A stretch of 64,000 nucleotides of DNA from Peptoniphilus lacrimalis DSM 7455 (GTDB taxonomy: Bacteria > Bacillota > Clostridia > Tissierellales > Peptoniphilaceae). The translations under genes were made by a program, and so were the position numbers. The stretch's first letter is position 1. Every line of letters starts with the position of its first letter. The DNA is taken from positions 62,001 to 126,000 of the forward strand of contig NZ_KB900373.1 of NCBI RefSeq assembly GCF_000378725.1, given 5' to 3'. Below the pieces are notes generated by a model. That model saw nothing but the letters and a program-made list of their open reading frames with translations, made no database searches and was not told the DNA's origin. Below, piece after piece: positions 26,659 to 34,898 of this stretch.

Positions 26659-27636
26659 ATGTTTGTGAAAATAATTGTTTTAATACTTATAATTTTATTT
26701 ATTCCTCAAGCTTATTTTTTCCTTTCCGACAAAAAAAGTAAAAGGTATGCTTGGGAGGCGATTGCAAATGGAGAAGATTTTAAGCTTTTATGCTTAGATA
26801 ATTTATATATTCATGGAAAAATTTATAAAGTTCCAGATCCTAAGGCTGTGGTTCAAATTGTTCATGGGGCTTTGGAACATAAAGAACGCTACATGGATTT
26901 GATAAAATTTTTAAACAAAAAAGGTTATAGTGTTGTAATTTCTGACAACAGGGGTCATGGTGAATCAGTAAATAAAAAATATCCATTGGGGCATATAAAT
27001 TTCCTAGACCAAGTCATTGATGATCAATTAGTCATAAATGATTATATAAAAAGTCTTAGTGATAAAGATATATACATGATTGGTCATTCTATGGGTTCAA
27101 TGATTGCAAGAAATTTTTTGAAAAATTATGACTACAGGATAAAAAAACTGGTACTAACTGGAACAGTTACCTATAATCCTTTAGTATATTTTGCAATATT
27201 TGTGGGAAACATTATTAATTTTTATATGGGATTTTATGGAAATTCAAAGATTTTAAAAAAGCTTTATTCTTCAGGTATGTCAGAAGGTTGGTTATCTTTT
27301 AATGAAGAAAATCTCATGGAAGCTAAGAATGATAAATTGATGCTTGAATCTTTCACAAATAGGGGATACTTAACGGTTTTTCATGCAATGAAAGAATTAA
27401 AAAATTATAGGGCTTATAAGCTAAAAAATAAGGACCTTAAGATTTTATCAATAACTGGTGATTGTGACCAAGTTGTTGGAGGGAAAAAAGGTCTTATGGA
27501 TACAATAAAAACTTTAAAAAAGATAGGTTATAAAAATGTGTCATATTTTATCATGCCTCATATGAAACATGAAGTTTTAAGAGAAAATAATAAAGAGGAT
27601 GTATTTAAAATTATTGAAGAATTTTTTAATTCCTAG
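26659..27636 (+). CDS. Membrane-anchored serine hydrolase (monoacylglycerol lipase-like, Hydrolase_4)
   Basis: 325 residues. A single N-terminal hydrophobic segment (residues 2-22) is followed by an alpha/beta hydrolase domain. The segments are VQIVHGALEHKERY, SDNRGHGES, the nucleophile elbow MIGHSMGSM (Ser near residue 146), an acid in TGDCDQVVG and a His in PHMKHEVL. HGxxEHxxRY and the GHSMGS elbow define the Hydrolase_4/monoglyceride lipase group. Likely role is release of fatty acids from lipids or esters at the membrane. Whether the catalytic domain faces the cytoplasm or outside is uncertain. Confidence 0.8.
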   Translation: MFVKIIVLILIILFIPQAYFFLSDKKSKRYAWEAIANGEDFKLLCLDNLYIHGKIYKVPDPKAVVQIVHGALEHKERYMDLIKFLNKKGYSVVISDNRGHGESVNKKYPLGHINFLDQVIDDQLVINDYIKSLSDKDIYMIGHSMGSMIARNFLKNYDYRIKKLVLTGTVTYNPLVYFAIFVGNIINFYMGFYGNSKILKKLYSSGMSEGWLSFNEENLMEAKNDKLMLESFTNRGYLTVFHAMKELKNYRAYKLKNKDLKILSITGDCDQVVGGKKGLMDTIKTLKKIGYKNVSYFIMPHMKHEVLRENNKEDVFKIIEEFFNS

Positions 27637-27656
27637 TCGTGCAAAATGGCACAAAC

Positions 27657-27685
27657 TTGATAATTAAGGCTTGCAATGCTATAAT
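27657..27685 (+). promoter_or_regulatory. Promoter of the metG-tatD-rnmV-rsmA operon
   Basis: TTGATA (27657-27662) and a perfect TATAAT (27680-27685) lie 17 bases apart, about 47 bases before the RBS-linked metG start. Confidence 0.75.
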
Positions 27686-27739
27686 TATCATTTAGAAAAG
27701 ATTACTTAAAATAGAAGAGGTTAAAATTTTGGAGGGATT

Positions 27740-29701
27740 ATGAAGAAAAATTTTTACTTAACAACACCTATATATTATCCCAGCGACAATTTACACATAG
27801 GACATACTTATTGTACTGTGGCGGCTGATTGTATAAAAAGATTTAAAGAATTACAAGGTTATAATGTTTTTTTCACAACAGGTACTGATGAACACGGACA
27901 AAAAATTGCAACAAAGGCTCAAGAAGCAGGAATGGAGCCAAAGGCTTATGTTGATAAAATAGTAGCAAATATAAAAAAATTATGGGAAAGTTTAGACATA
28001 CAATATGATGCTTTTATAAGATCAACAGATGCTCAACATGAAAAAGATGTTCAGGATTTATTTAAAAAATTATACGATAAGGGCGATATTTATAAGGGCG
28101 AATATGAAGGATACTACTGCACACCCTGTGAATCCTTTTGGACACAGGCTCAAGTTGGTGATGACCATGCTTGTCCTGATTGCGGCAGAGTTACTCAATT
28201 AACAAAAGAAGAATCTTATTTTTTTAGACTTTCAAAATATAAAGACAAACTTCTTGATTTGTTAAATAATAATGAAGAGTTTACAGAACCAGCCTTCAGA
28301 AAAAATGAATTAATTAAAAATTTTATTGAAAGTGCTGAAGGACTTGAAGACTTATCTGTTTCACGTTCCTCTCTGACATGGGGAGTTCAAGTTCCTTTTG
28401 ATAACAAACACGTAATTTATGTTTGGATAGATGCACTTTTGTGCTATCTTTCAGCTATAGAATTTGGTACTGATAAGGAAAAATTTAATGAATTTTGGCC
28501 TGCTGATGTGCATTTAGTAGGAAAAGAAATTTTTAGATTTCATGCTTTAATTTGGCCTGCACTTTTAATGGCGCTTGATTTGCCTCTACCAAAGAAAATT
28601 TTTGGTCACGGATGGATTTTATTTGATAATGACAAGATGAGTAAATCTAAAGGCAATGTTGTTTATCCTGAACCTATAATAAAATTATACGGAGTAGACG
28701 CTTTAAAATACTTTTTACTTCGTGAATTTTCTTTCGGGTCTGACGGTTCCTTTACTAAGGAAAAATTCATGCAAAGATTAAATTCAGACCTTGCAAATGA
28801 TCTTGGCAATTTATTATCCAGAACCGTTTCTATGATTACTAAATATAATGACGGAATAATTGAAAAACCTAATAGAGAAGAAGAAATAGATAAGGACTTA
28901 GAAAACATGGCTATTTCTGTTAAGGCAAAAGTTGAAGAAGCTATGGAACATTTTAAATTTAATGTTGCCCTTGAAGAAATTTGGAAACTTATCAGACGTT
29001 CCAATAAATATGTAGATGAAACTACTCCATGGATTTTAGCTAAAGATGAAAAAAACAAAGATAGGTTGAATACAGTTTTATATAATTTAGCCGAATCATT
29101 AAGAATAATATCAGTTTTAATTAATCCTTTTATAACAAATACCTCTAAGGAAATTATAAGGCAATTAGGATTAGAAGAAAAAGTGGATTGGGAAAGCTCT
29201 CAAAAGTGGGGATTGATTCCAAACGCTACAAAAGTTAATAAGGGTCAAATTATTTTCCCAAGACTTGATATAAAAGAAGAAATTGAAAAACTTGATGATG
29301 AAAATAAAAAATTAATGGAATCAAGAGCCTTAGAAAATTCATCAGCTAATAAGGATACTGATGAAAAATTTAAAGATGAAATAAGTTTGGATGATTTTGC
29401 AAAGCTTGACATTAGACTTGCCTATGTTGAATCTGTAGAGGACCATCCAAATGCCGATAAATTATATCTTCTTCATTTAAAAATAGGTAATAGCAGAAGA
29501 GTTATCGTTTCAAATATTAAAGATAAATACACTAAAGAAGAATTAACAGGCAAAAAGATTTTAGTTTTATGTAACTTAAAGGCTAAAAAATTCAGAGGAA
29601 TTGAATCTAAGGGAATGCTTCTTGCAGCAGAAGATGAAAATGGAAAATTATCCATAGCTTCAACCTTAGAAGATTTAGTTGATGGAGCAAAAATTTCTTA
29701 A
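27740..29701 (+). CDS. metG: Methionyl-tRNA synthetase
   Basis: 653 residues, class I synthetase charging tRNA-Met. The HIGH motif is in PSDNLHIGHTY, a zinc knuckle is formed by CTPC and CPDC near residues 130-150, and KMSKSKGN is present near residue 300. The C-terminal 110 residues are an OB-fold tRNA-binding domain (FAKLDIRLAYVESVEDHPNA), as in Bacillus-type enzymes. The start ATG follows GGAGG. No T-box precedes it. It leads the conserved Gram-positive run metG-tatD-rnmV-rsmA. Confidence 0.96.
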   Translation: MKKNFYLTTPIYYPSDNLHIGHTYCTVAADCIKRFKELQGYNVFFTTGTDEHGQKIATKAQEAGMEPKAYVDKIVANIKKLWESLDIQYDAFIRSTDAQHEKDVQDLFKKLYDKGDIYKGEYEGYYCTPCESFWTQAQVGDDHACPDCGRVTQLTKEESYFFRLSKYKDKLLDLLNNNEEFTEPAFRKNELIKNFIESAEGLEDLSVSRSSLTWGVQVPFDNKHVIYVWIDALLCYLSAIEFGTDKEKFNEFWPADVHLVGKEIFRFHALIWPALLMALDLPLPKKIFGHGWILFDNDKMSKSKGNVVYPEPIIKLYGVDALKYFLLREFSFGSDGSFTKEKFMQRLNSDLANDLGNLLSRTVSMITKYNDGIIEKPNREEEIDKDLENMAISVKAKVEEAMEHFKFNVALEEIWKLIRRSNKYVDETTPWILAKDEKNKDRLNTVLYNLAESLRIISVLINPFITNTSKEIIRQLGLEEKVDWESSQKWGLIPNATKVNKGQIIFPRLDIKEEIEKLDDENKKLMESRALENSSANKDTDEKFKDEISLDDFAKLDIRLAYVESVEDHPNADKLYLLHLKIGNSRRVIVSNIKDKYTKEELTGKKILVLCNLKAKKFRGIESKGMLLAAEDENGKLSIASTLEDLVDGAKIS

Positions 29702-29712
29702 GAGGTGAAAAT

Positions 29713-30480
29713 TTGATAGATTCACATGCGCATTTAGACGATGAGGCCTTTGACGATGATAGGGATCAAGTAATAAATGCTCTTTATGAAAATGGAATAG
29801 ATTTTATTGTTAATATTGCTTGCGATTTGAAGTCTTCAAAAACTTCGCAAGAATTGGCAAAAACCTATGAAAATATATATGCAACTGTTGGTGTGCATCC
29901 TCATGATGCTATAACTTATACTGATGAAGTTGAAGAAACTTTAAAAATTTTAGCTCAAGAGAAAAAAGTTGTCGCTGTTGGAGAAATTGGCCTTGATTAT
30001 TATTATGACAATTCGCCAAGGCATATACAAAAAGAGGTATTTAAAAGACAGCTAAAGTTGGCACATGAACTTAGAAAAAATGTTGTGGTGCATTCTAGAG
30101 ATGCATCACAAGATACTTTTGATATATTAAAAGAAGCTCATGATAAATATGAATTCAAAGCAGTGATTCATTGCTATTCTCAATCACTAGAGATGCTTAA
30201 AGAATATTTAAGACTTGGAGATTATATTTCTCTTGGCGGAGCCGTAACATTTAAAAATTCAAAAATCCGTAAGGAAGTTGCAAAAATTGTGCCTTTGGAT
30301 AGACTTTTACTTGAAACAGATTGTCCATATATGACACCTGTCCCTTATAGAGGAAAAAGAAATGAACCTAAATATGTAAATATAGTGGCAGAATATATTG
30401 CTGATTTGAGGGGCATATCTAAATCTGATCTTGTTAAGGTTACAGATGAAAACACTAAGAGGTTTTACAACATATGTTAA
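29713..30480 (+). CDS. tatD: TatD-family metal-dependent hydrolase/DNase
   Basis: 255 residues. The metal site is seen in IDSHAHLD (His-x-His), VGEIGLDYYY (Glu), VVHSRDA (His), IHCYSQ (His) and LLETDCPY (Asp). TatD enzymes are Mg2+-dependent 3' exonucleases or deacylases involved in quality control. The start is TTG, seven bases after GAGGTG. The gene is eleven bases after metG and overlaps rnmV by seven bases. Confidence 0.92.
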   Translation: MIDSHAHLDDEAFDDDRDQVINALYENGIDFIVNIACDLKSSKTSQELAKTYENIYATVGVHPHDAITYTDEVEETLKILAQEKKVVAVGEIGLDYYYDNSPRHIQKEVFKRQLKLAHELRKNVVVHSRDASQDTFDILKEAHDKYEFKAVIHCYSQSLEMLKEYLRLGDYISLGGAVTFKNSKIRKEVAKIVPLDRLLLETDCPYMTPVPYRGKRNEPKYVNIVAEYIADLRGISKSDLVKVTDENTKRFYNIC

Positions 30481-31031
30481 AACATATTGACGATGTTATT
30501 GTCGTTGAAGGAAAAGATGACGTAGCCGCAATAAAAAGGGCATGTGATTGTCAAATAATCACGACCCATGGCTTTGGCTACGGTTATAAATTAATAAATC
30601 AGTTGAAAGAAGTTTCAAAAAGAAAGAGAATAATTATCTTTACCGACTCAGATTATATGGGTTCACAGATAAGAAAAGATTTAGCAAAACATTTACCAAA
30701 TGCAAAGCACGCTTATCTTTCTCAGGACAAATCATCAAAAGACGGAGATATAGGTGTAGAAAATGCCAAGCCTGAGGATATTTTAAAGGCACTTGAAAAT
30801 GCAAGAGCAGTTTTAAACAAAAAACAAATTGAATATTCTCTTAAAGATTTACGTGAAAATAAGCTTGTGGACCATGCTGATGCTGCAAAAAGAAGAAAAT
30901 TATTTTGCGATATTCTATCTATTGGATATTCAAATGGTAAAGGACTTTTAAATAAATTAAATTCTTATGGCATAAGCCGAGATGAATTTAATTTAGCTAT
31001 AGAAGAGGTGAACAATGGAAAGACTCTTTAA
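30474..31031 (+). CDS. rnmV: Ribonuclease M5
   Basis: 185 residues. An N-terminal TOPRIM domain with VVEGKDDVAAIKRA and IIFTDSDYMG carries the acidic metal ligands. The C-terminal part is the DUF4093 type of RNase M5. The enzyme makes the final cuts that mature 5S rRNA in Gram-positive bacteria. It overlaps tatD by seven bases and rsmA by seventeen, indicating tight translational coupling. Confidence 0.94.
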   Translation: MLKHIDDVIVVEGKDDVAAIKRACDCQIITTHGFGYGYKLINQLKEVSKRKRIIIFTDSDYMGSQIRKDLAKHLPNAKHAYLSQDKSSKDGDIGVENAKPEDILKALENARAVLNKKQIEYSLKDLRENKLVDHADAAKRRKLFCDILSIGYSNGKGLLNKLNSYGISRDEFNLAIEEVNNGKTL

Positions 31032-31881
31032 GCCAAAAAGGGTATCTGAAATTTTAAAAAAATATAATTTCAGATTTTCAAAAACCTTGGGTCAGAATTT
31101 TTTAATAGATGGAAATATTGTAAGAAAAATTGTAGACAGTGCTGAAGTGAGTGAAGCTGATAATGTATTAGAAATTGGTCCAGGTATTGGGACACTAACT
31201 GAAGAATTAGCCCTGAGAGCAAAAAAAGTTGTAAGCATAGAAATTGATAAGAGGCTAAAAGATTTGTTAGAGGAAACACTACCCTATGACAATGTAAAAA
31301 TTATTTATAAGGACTTTTTAAAACTTGATTTAAAAACTTTAATTGATGAAGAATTTAAAGGTCAAAATTTTAAAGTAGTGGCAAATCTTCCTTACTATAT
31401 AACAACACCAATTATTGAAAAATTACTCTTAAATAGTGAAAACATTGAAATTATAAATGTTATGATTCAAAAGGAAGTAGCAAAAAGATTTACAGCACAG
31501 CCACAGACTAAGGATTATGGTTCACTTTCAGTTTTTATACAATTTTTTTGCAAGGCTTTTTACGAATTTACAGTTCCAAGGACAGTTTTTATGCCAAAAC
31601 CAAATGTGGATTCTGGAGTATGTAAATTAGAAGTTAAAAGAGATTTACCTAATATAGATAGGGAAGAATTTTTTAAAATTGTAAGAGCAGCTTTTTCTAA
31701 AAGAAGAAAAACCCTTGTAAATTCTCTAAGTCAGTCCCAATTAAACTTAGACAAGAACAAAGTAACAGAAATTTTAGAACTTTCAGGGATTGATACAAAA
31801 AGAAGGGCAGAGTCATTAACTTTAGAGGATTTTTTGGTACTTTATGTTAATGTTTTAAAGTTTGGAGGATTTAATGGATGA
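31015..31881 (+). CDS. rsmA: 16S rRNA (adenine1518-N6/adenine1519-N6)-dimethyltransferase
   Basis: 288 residues. The N-terminal KTLGQNFLID and SAM motif VLEIGPGIGTLTE, plus the catalytic NLPYYITTPI near residue 124, identify KsgA/RsmA. It dimethylates two adjacent adenines in helix 45 of 16S rRNA late in small-subunit assembly. GAGGTG precedes the ATG. The 3' end overlaps the start of the zinc-sensor gene by eight bases, which is unusual as an extension of this conserved operon. Confidence 0.96.
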   Translation: MERLFKPKRVSEILKKYNFRFSKTLGQNFLIDGNIVRKIVDSAEVSEADNVLEIGPGIGTLTEELALRAKKVVSIEIDKRLKDLLEETLPYDNVKIIYKDFLKLDLKTLIDEEFKGQNFKVVANLPYYITTPIIEKLLLNSENIEIINVMIQKEVAKRFTAQPQTKDYGSLSVFIQFFCKAFYEFTVPRTVFMPKPNVDSGVCKLEVKRDLPNIDREEFFKIVRAAFSKRRKTLVNSLSQSQLNLDKNKVTEILELSGIDTKRRAESLTLEDFLVLYVNVLKFGGFNG

Positions 31882-32236
31882 AAAATTAATGGGAGATTTG
31901 GATAAAGATTTTATAGAAGATGTGAAAAAATTTACAGAAGATGGTGACCTTTTAAATTTTATAGCACAAATTTTTAAAACTTTATCAGACCCAACAAGAT
32001 TAAAAATACTATATGTTCTGAGCAAAAAAGATTTATGCGTATCAGATATTTCTGAACTCTTATCCATGAGCCAATCATCAATATCTCATCAACTTGCCTT
32101 GTTAAGACATCAACAACTTATAAAAGTTAATAGGGTCGGCAGGATGGCAATATATTCCTTAGATGATGACCATGTACTTTCAATATTTAATCAAGGTAAG
32201 ACTCACGCCGAACATAAAAAATCAAAAAATGATTAA
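31874..32236 (+). CDS. ArsR/SmtB-family repressor with a CzrA-type zinc site
   Basis: 120 residues with a winged helix-turn-helix: TLSDPTRLKILYVLSKKDL, then SISHQLALLRHQQLIKV. The alpha-5 helix has Asp-x-His, then His eleven residues later and His three after that (DDH...THAEH). This is exactly the D84-H86-H97-H100 zinc spacing of CzrA and SmtB. The alpha-3 position reads DLCVSD, with one Cys instead of the CxC of CadC, so zinc or cobalt rather than lead or cadmium is expected. The start is ATG 31874, five bases after GGAGG. A TTG at 31862 precedes that site. No metal pump is adjacent; the glutaredoxin gene follows. Confidence 0.85.
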   Translation: MDEKLMGDLDKDFIEDVKKFTEDGDLLNFIAQIFKTLSDPTRLKILYVLSKKDLCVSDISELLSMSQSSISHQLALLRHQQLIKVNRVGRMAIYSLDDDHVLSIFNQGKTHAEHKKSKND

Positions 32237-32293
32237 CATATGAGCCTTTGGGTAATATAATAGATAAAGATACTAGATATGAAGGAGGAAATT

Positions 32294-32524
32294 ATGAAAA
32301 AAGTTACTGTATATACCTCAACAACTTGTCCATATTGTCAAATGGCTAAGGAATATCTTCAAGAAAGAGAAATTCCATATGACGAAAAAAATGTTCAAAC
32401 TGACAAAGAAGCAAGAAGCGAATTAATGGCAATGGGATACACAGGTGTTCCTGTTATATGTGTTGATGACCAAGAAGTTGTAGGTTTTGATAAAAATAAA
32501 CTGGATGAATTGTTAAATAAATAA
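32294..32524 (+). CDS. Glutaredoxin-family protein (NrdH/YruB-like)
   Basis: 76 residues with a thioredoxin fold. The redox motif is TCPYC (CPYC near residues 11-14) and the cis-proline segment is TGVPVI. The C-terminal GFDKNKLDELL matches small glutaredoxin-like disulfide reductases that receive electrons from thioredoxin reductase. The start ATG 32294 follows GGAGG by six bases. An ATG at 32279 lies upstream of that site and is not used. It follows the zinc sensor by 57 bases, so it may be under that repressor's control (inference). Confidence 0.88.
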   Translation: MKKVTVYTSTTCPYCQMAKEYLQEREIPYDEKNVQTDKEARSELMAMGYTGVPVICVDDQEVVGFDKNKLDELLNK

Positions 32525-32540
32525 TAATTTTAATATTAAT

Positions 32541-32570
32541 GGAGTTACTTTAGTGTAGCTCCTTTGTTTT
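32541..32570 (+). terminator. Intrinsic terminator after the glutaredoxin gene
   Basis: The 8-bp stem GGAGTTAC/GTAGCTCC with a TTTAGT loop is followed by TTTGTTTT. The gap onward to 32770 is AT-rich and shows no other feature. Confidence 0.75.
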
Positions 32571-32770
32571 AACAAAATATTAATCTAATTTATATTATTA
32601 ATTCTTGATATAAATAAATGGGTTTGAAAAATTTTTAAAATTTATATTTTATAAAAATTTAAAACATAATATTGACTTTCTTCTTATAAAATATAGATTT
32701 TAAAGTGAAAATATATTAAAATAGGGTATAGTTTTAAAATTGATTTAAAATAAAAATGGAGGGGAAGAAA

Positions 32771-32974
32771 ATGTTAAAAAATAACATATTAGAAATTAGA
32801 AAGAAGAAAGGTATAACTCAAAAGCAAATAGCAAATGCTGTAGGAACTACGCCTAAATTTATTTCTAAATTGGAACTAGGAATTTCAAATCCTTCTTTAA
32901 CTAAAGCATTTGAAATAGCTAGATTTCTAGAATGTGGAGTTGAAGAACTTTATTCATTTGAAGATGATAAATAA
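32771..32974 (+). CDS. Small XRE-family helix-turn-helix regulator
   Basis: 67 residues that are almost only a Cro/CI-type helix-turn-helix. Helices are NILEIRKKKG, TQKQIANAVG, TPKFISKLELG and SLTKAFEIARFLE, ending in the usual VEELYSFEDD. The start ATG 32771 follows GGAGGGG. An ATG at 32756 precedes that site. No target operon is adjacent: it stands alone between terminators, so its regulon cannot be guessed. Confidence 0.85.
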   Translation: MLKNNILEIRKKKGITQKQIANAVGTTPKFISKLELGISNPSLTKAFEIARFLECGVEELYSFEDDK

Positions 32975-33020
32975 TAATTCATTTAATTTATAAATAATGA
33001 ACTTTTAAAAAGTTTGAAAA

Positions 33021-33057
33021 AATAGTGTTGGTGAGAAATCATCAGCACTATTTTTTA
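33021..33057 (+). terminator. Terminator with the recurring GTTGGTGA motif
   Basis: The 14-bp stem AATAGTGTTGGTGA/TCATCAGCACTATT with a GAAA loop is followed by six T. It shares the GTTGGTGA core with hairpins at 38899 and 41501. The rest of the gap to 33247 holds no recognisable feature. Confidence 0.8.
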
Positions 33058-33247
33058 TTAGAATACAAAAATAATTCTAAAAAATTTGTAGTTAAAGACC
33101 AATATTTAAATTATTGACTGATGAGAAAATATATTAATACTAATCGAATGGGCTTAATGATATAATTAATCATTATAAAAGTTTTTGAAATTGTTTTTAA
33201 TATGGTGTTTTTTATTGAATTAATTTTTTATATGGAAGGACTTTAGG

Positions 33248-34378
33248 ATGAGAGAAAATAATAAGGATATAGTTTTAGCGATTTGTTATGATTTTGATAA
33301 GACTCTTTCTCCCAATGATATGCAAGCTCAGGGATTTATTCAATCTTTTGACCTTGAAGTTGAGGATTTTTGGAATGAATCTAATAAATTGGCTGATGAT
33401 AATGAGATGGATCAAAATTTAGCTTGGATGTATATGTTGACTAAAAAATCAAGAGGCAGGCATATTTTTAATAAAGATACATTAAAAGATTATGGTTCTA
33501 AGGTAGAATTATACCCTGGTGTTCTTACATGGTTTGATAGAATCAATAGATACGGTCAAGAAAAGGGCATAAAAGTTGAGCATTACATAATTTCATCAGG
33601 ACTTAAAGAGATGATCGAGGGGACTGAAATTGCAAAATATTTCAAAAAAATTTATGCAAGTTCTTTTTATTTTGATAAAGATGGAATTGCAGTTTGGCCT
33701 GCCCAATGTATAAATTATACTAACAAAACTCAATATTTATTTAGAATTGAAAAGGGAGCTGTTGAAGTTAATGACCCAAAAGTTAATGATTATTTTACTG
33801 ATGATAAGCTCAGAGTCCCTTTTAGAAATATGGTCTACATAGGTGATAGCGATACGGATATACCTTGTATGAAACTTGTTTTCACAAATGGAGGATACTC
33901 TATTGGTGTTCATGGCAAAGAGTCTAAAAATAAAGTTTTTAATATGATTGAAGAAAAAAGAATAAAATATTTTGCAGAAGCTGATTATAGTGAAGGTTCT
34001 GATTTGGACAAATTATTGAAAAATATTATTGATAGAACAGCAATAAATGAAATATTGGAAATGGACCATGAGAAATGCTTAAGTGAAACAATAGATGCAA
34101 GGAAAAATCAAGACAAGGGTCATAGACAAAGAGAAAATTTGATAGATAAGTTAAATGAAAGCTCAACTTTTTCACGAACTCATGAAATCATAAAAGAAAT
34201 GAAAAAAATTGATACTTGGAAAGATAGTCAAATAGATAGAATTTTAAAAATAGGTATATCCAATAGTCAAGTTAAATATATTTTAAATGATAAGGATATC
34301 AAGGAATTTTTTGAAAATATTTGCAGAGATTTTAATAGTGAGTCTGCAATAAAAATAAGAAAACTTATAGAAAAATAG
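33248..34378 (+). CDS. HAD-superfamily phosphatase
   Basis: 376 residues. HAD motif I is CYDFDKTLS (residues 13-21), motif II is the Ser in IISSGLKEMI, and motif III/IV is YIGDSDTDIPCM. An inserted cap domain lies between motifs I and II, giving the layout of phosphoserine-phosphatase-like enzymes. The C-terminal 120 residues are helical, charged and of unknown role. The ATG follows GGAAGGA. No substrate can be assigned and no operon partner exists. Confidence 0.75.
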   Translation: MRENNKDIVLAICYDFDKTLSPNDMQAQGFIQSFDLEVEDFWNESNKLADDNEMDQNLAWMYMLTKKSRGRHIFNKDTLKDYGSKVELYPGVLTWFDRINRYGQEKGIKVEHYIISSGLKEMIEGTEIAKYFKKIYASSFYFDKDGIAVWPAQCINYTNKTQYLFRIEKGAVEVNDPKVNDYFTDDKLRVPFRNMVYIGDSDTDIPCMKLVFTNGGYSIGVHGKESKNKVFNMIEEKRIKYFAEADYSEGSDLDKLLKNIIDRTAINEILEMDHEKCLSETIDARKNQDKGHRQRENLIDKLNESSTFSRTHEIIKEMKKIDTWKDSQIDRILKIGISNSQVKYILNDKDIKEFFENICRDFNSESAIKIRKLIEK

Positions 34379-34548
34379 AATTATTTTAAATTATTATATT
34401 CCAAACTTACAAGTTTTTTAGCTTAAAGGTTATCAAAAAATTTAATTTAGACTATTTTAACAATAAATATAATATTATAGACCTATTCGCATTTTATAGG
34501 CTATGTAGGTAGTGGGGAAAAAATATTTTTCACCAAATGAAAAAAAGC

Positions 34549-34577
34549 TTGACATTTATTTTATAAGTTAGTAGAAT
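34549..34577 (+). promoter_or_regulatory. Promoter of the Met T-box transcript
   Basis: A consensus TTGACA (34549-34554) and TAGAAT (34572-34577) are 17 bases apart. The gap 34379-34548 before it holds only a weak hairpin after the HAD gene. Confidence 0.75.
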
Positions 34578-34583
34578 ATGTAA

Positions 34584-34842
34584 CATCAACCAAAGATATA
34601 AACTTTATAAAAAGAAGAGTAGTTGGAGGGAGTTTTTACAGAGAGCTTCGTTTGGTGAAAGAAGCAAAATGAACTTTGATGAACATGGTCTTTTTCTAGG
34701 ATTTATCAATATGAGATATTTACGGGAGCTCCCGTTACAGAGCTAGAGTATGTTGGTACTTGAGAGTGGCATTTATGCAAAATAGGTGGTAACGCGGAAA
34801 TATTTCGTCCTTGTTGTTTTTTAACAGCAAGGACTTTTTTTA
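34584..34842 (+). promoter_or_regulatory. T-box leader with methionine specifier AUG
   Basis: The T-box sequence AGGTGGTAACGCGG is at 34784-34797. The terminator stem GTCCTTGTTG/CAGCAAGGAC plus T-run ends near 34842. Stem I is closed by AAAAAGA (34609-34615) with TCTTTTT (34689-34695). Just inside the 3' strand the specifier bulge reads ATGG, placing codon AUG at 34685-34687. It therefore senses uncharged tRNA-Met, which fits the MetE-like gene downstream: methionine shortage should switch on methionine synthesis. Confidence 0.9.
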
Positions 34843-34898
34843 TAGGCTAATACTTATTTTTTAAAGTAACTCTCATAAAGAATAAGGAGGATTACAAA

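Noticed and set aside
28663-29058. Minus-strand frame of 131 codons inside metG
   Set aside because: Shadow of metG coding sequence, without ribosome binding site.
31862-31873. Upstream TTG/ATG starts at several genes (31862, 32279, 32756, 18767, 62767, 63031)
   Set aside because: In each case the upstream codon overlaps or precedes the AGGAGG-type site, and a better-spaced ATG follows. The later start is annotated.
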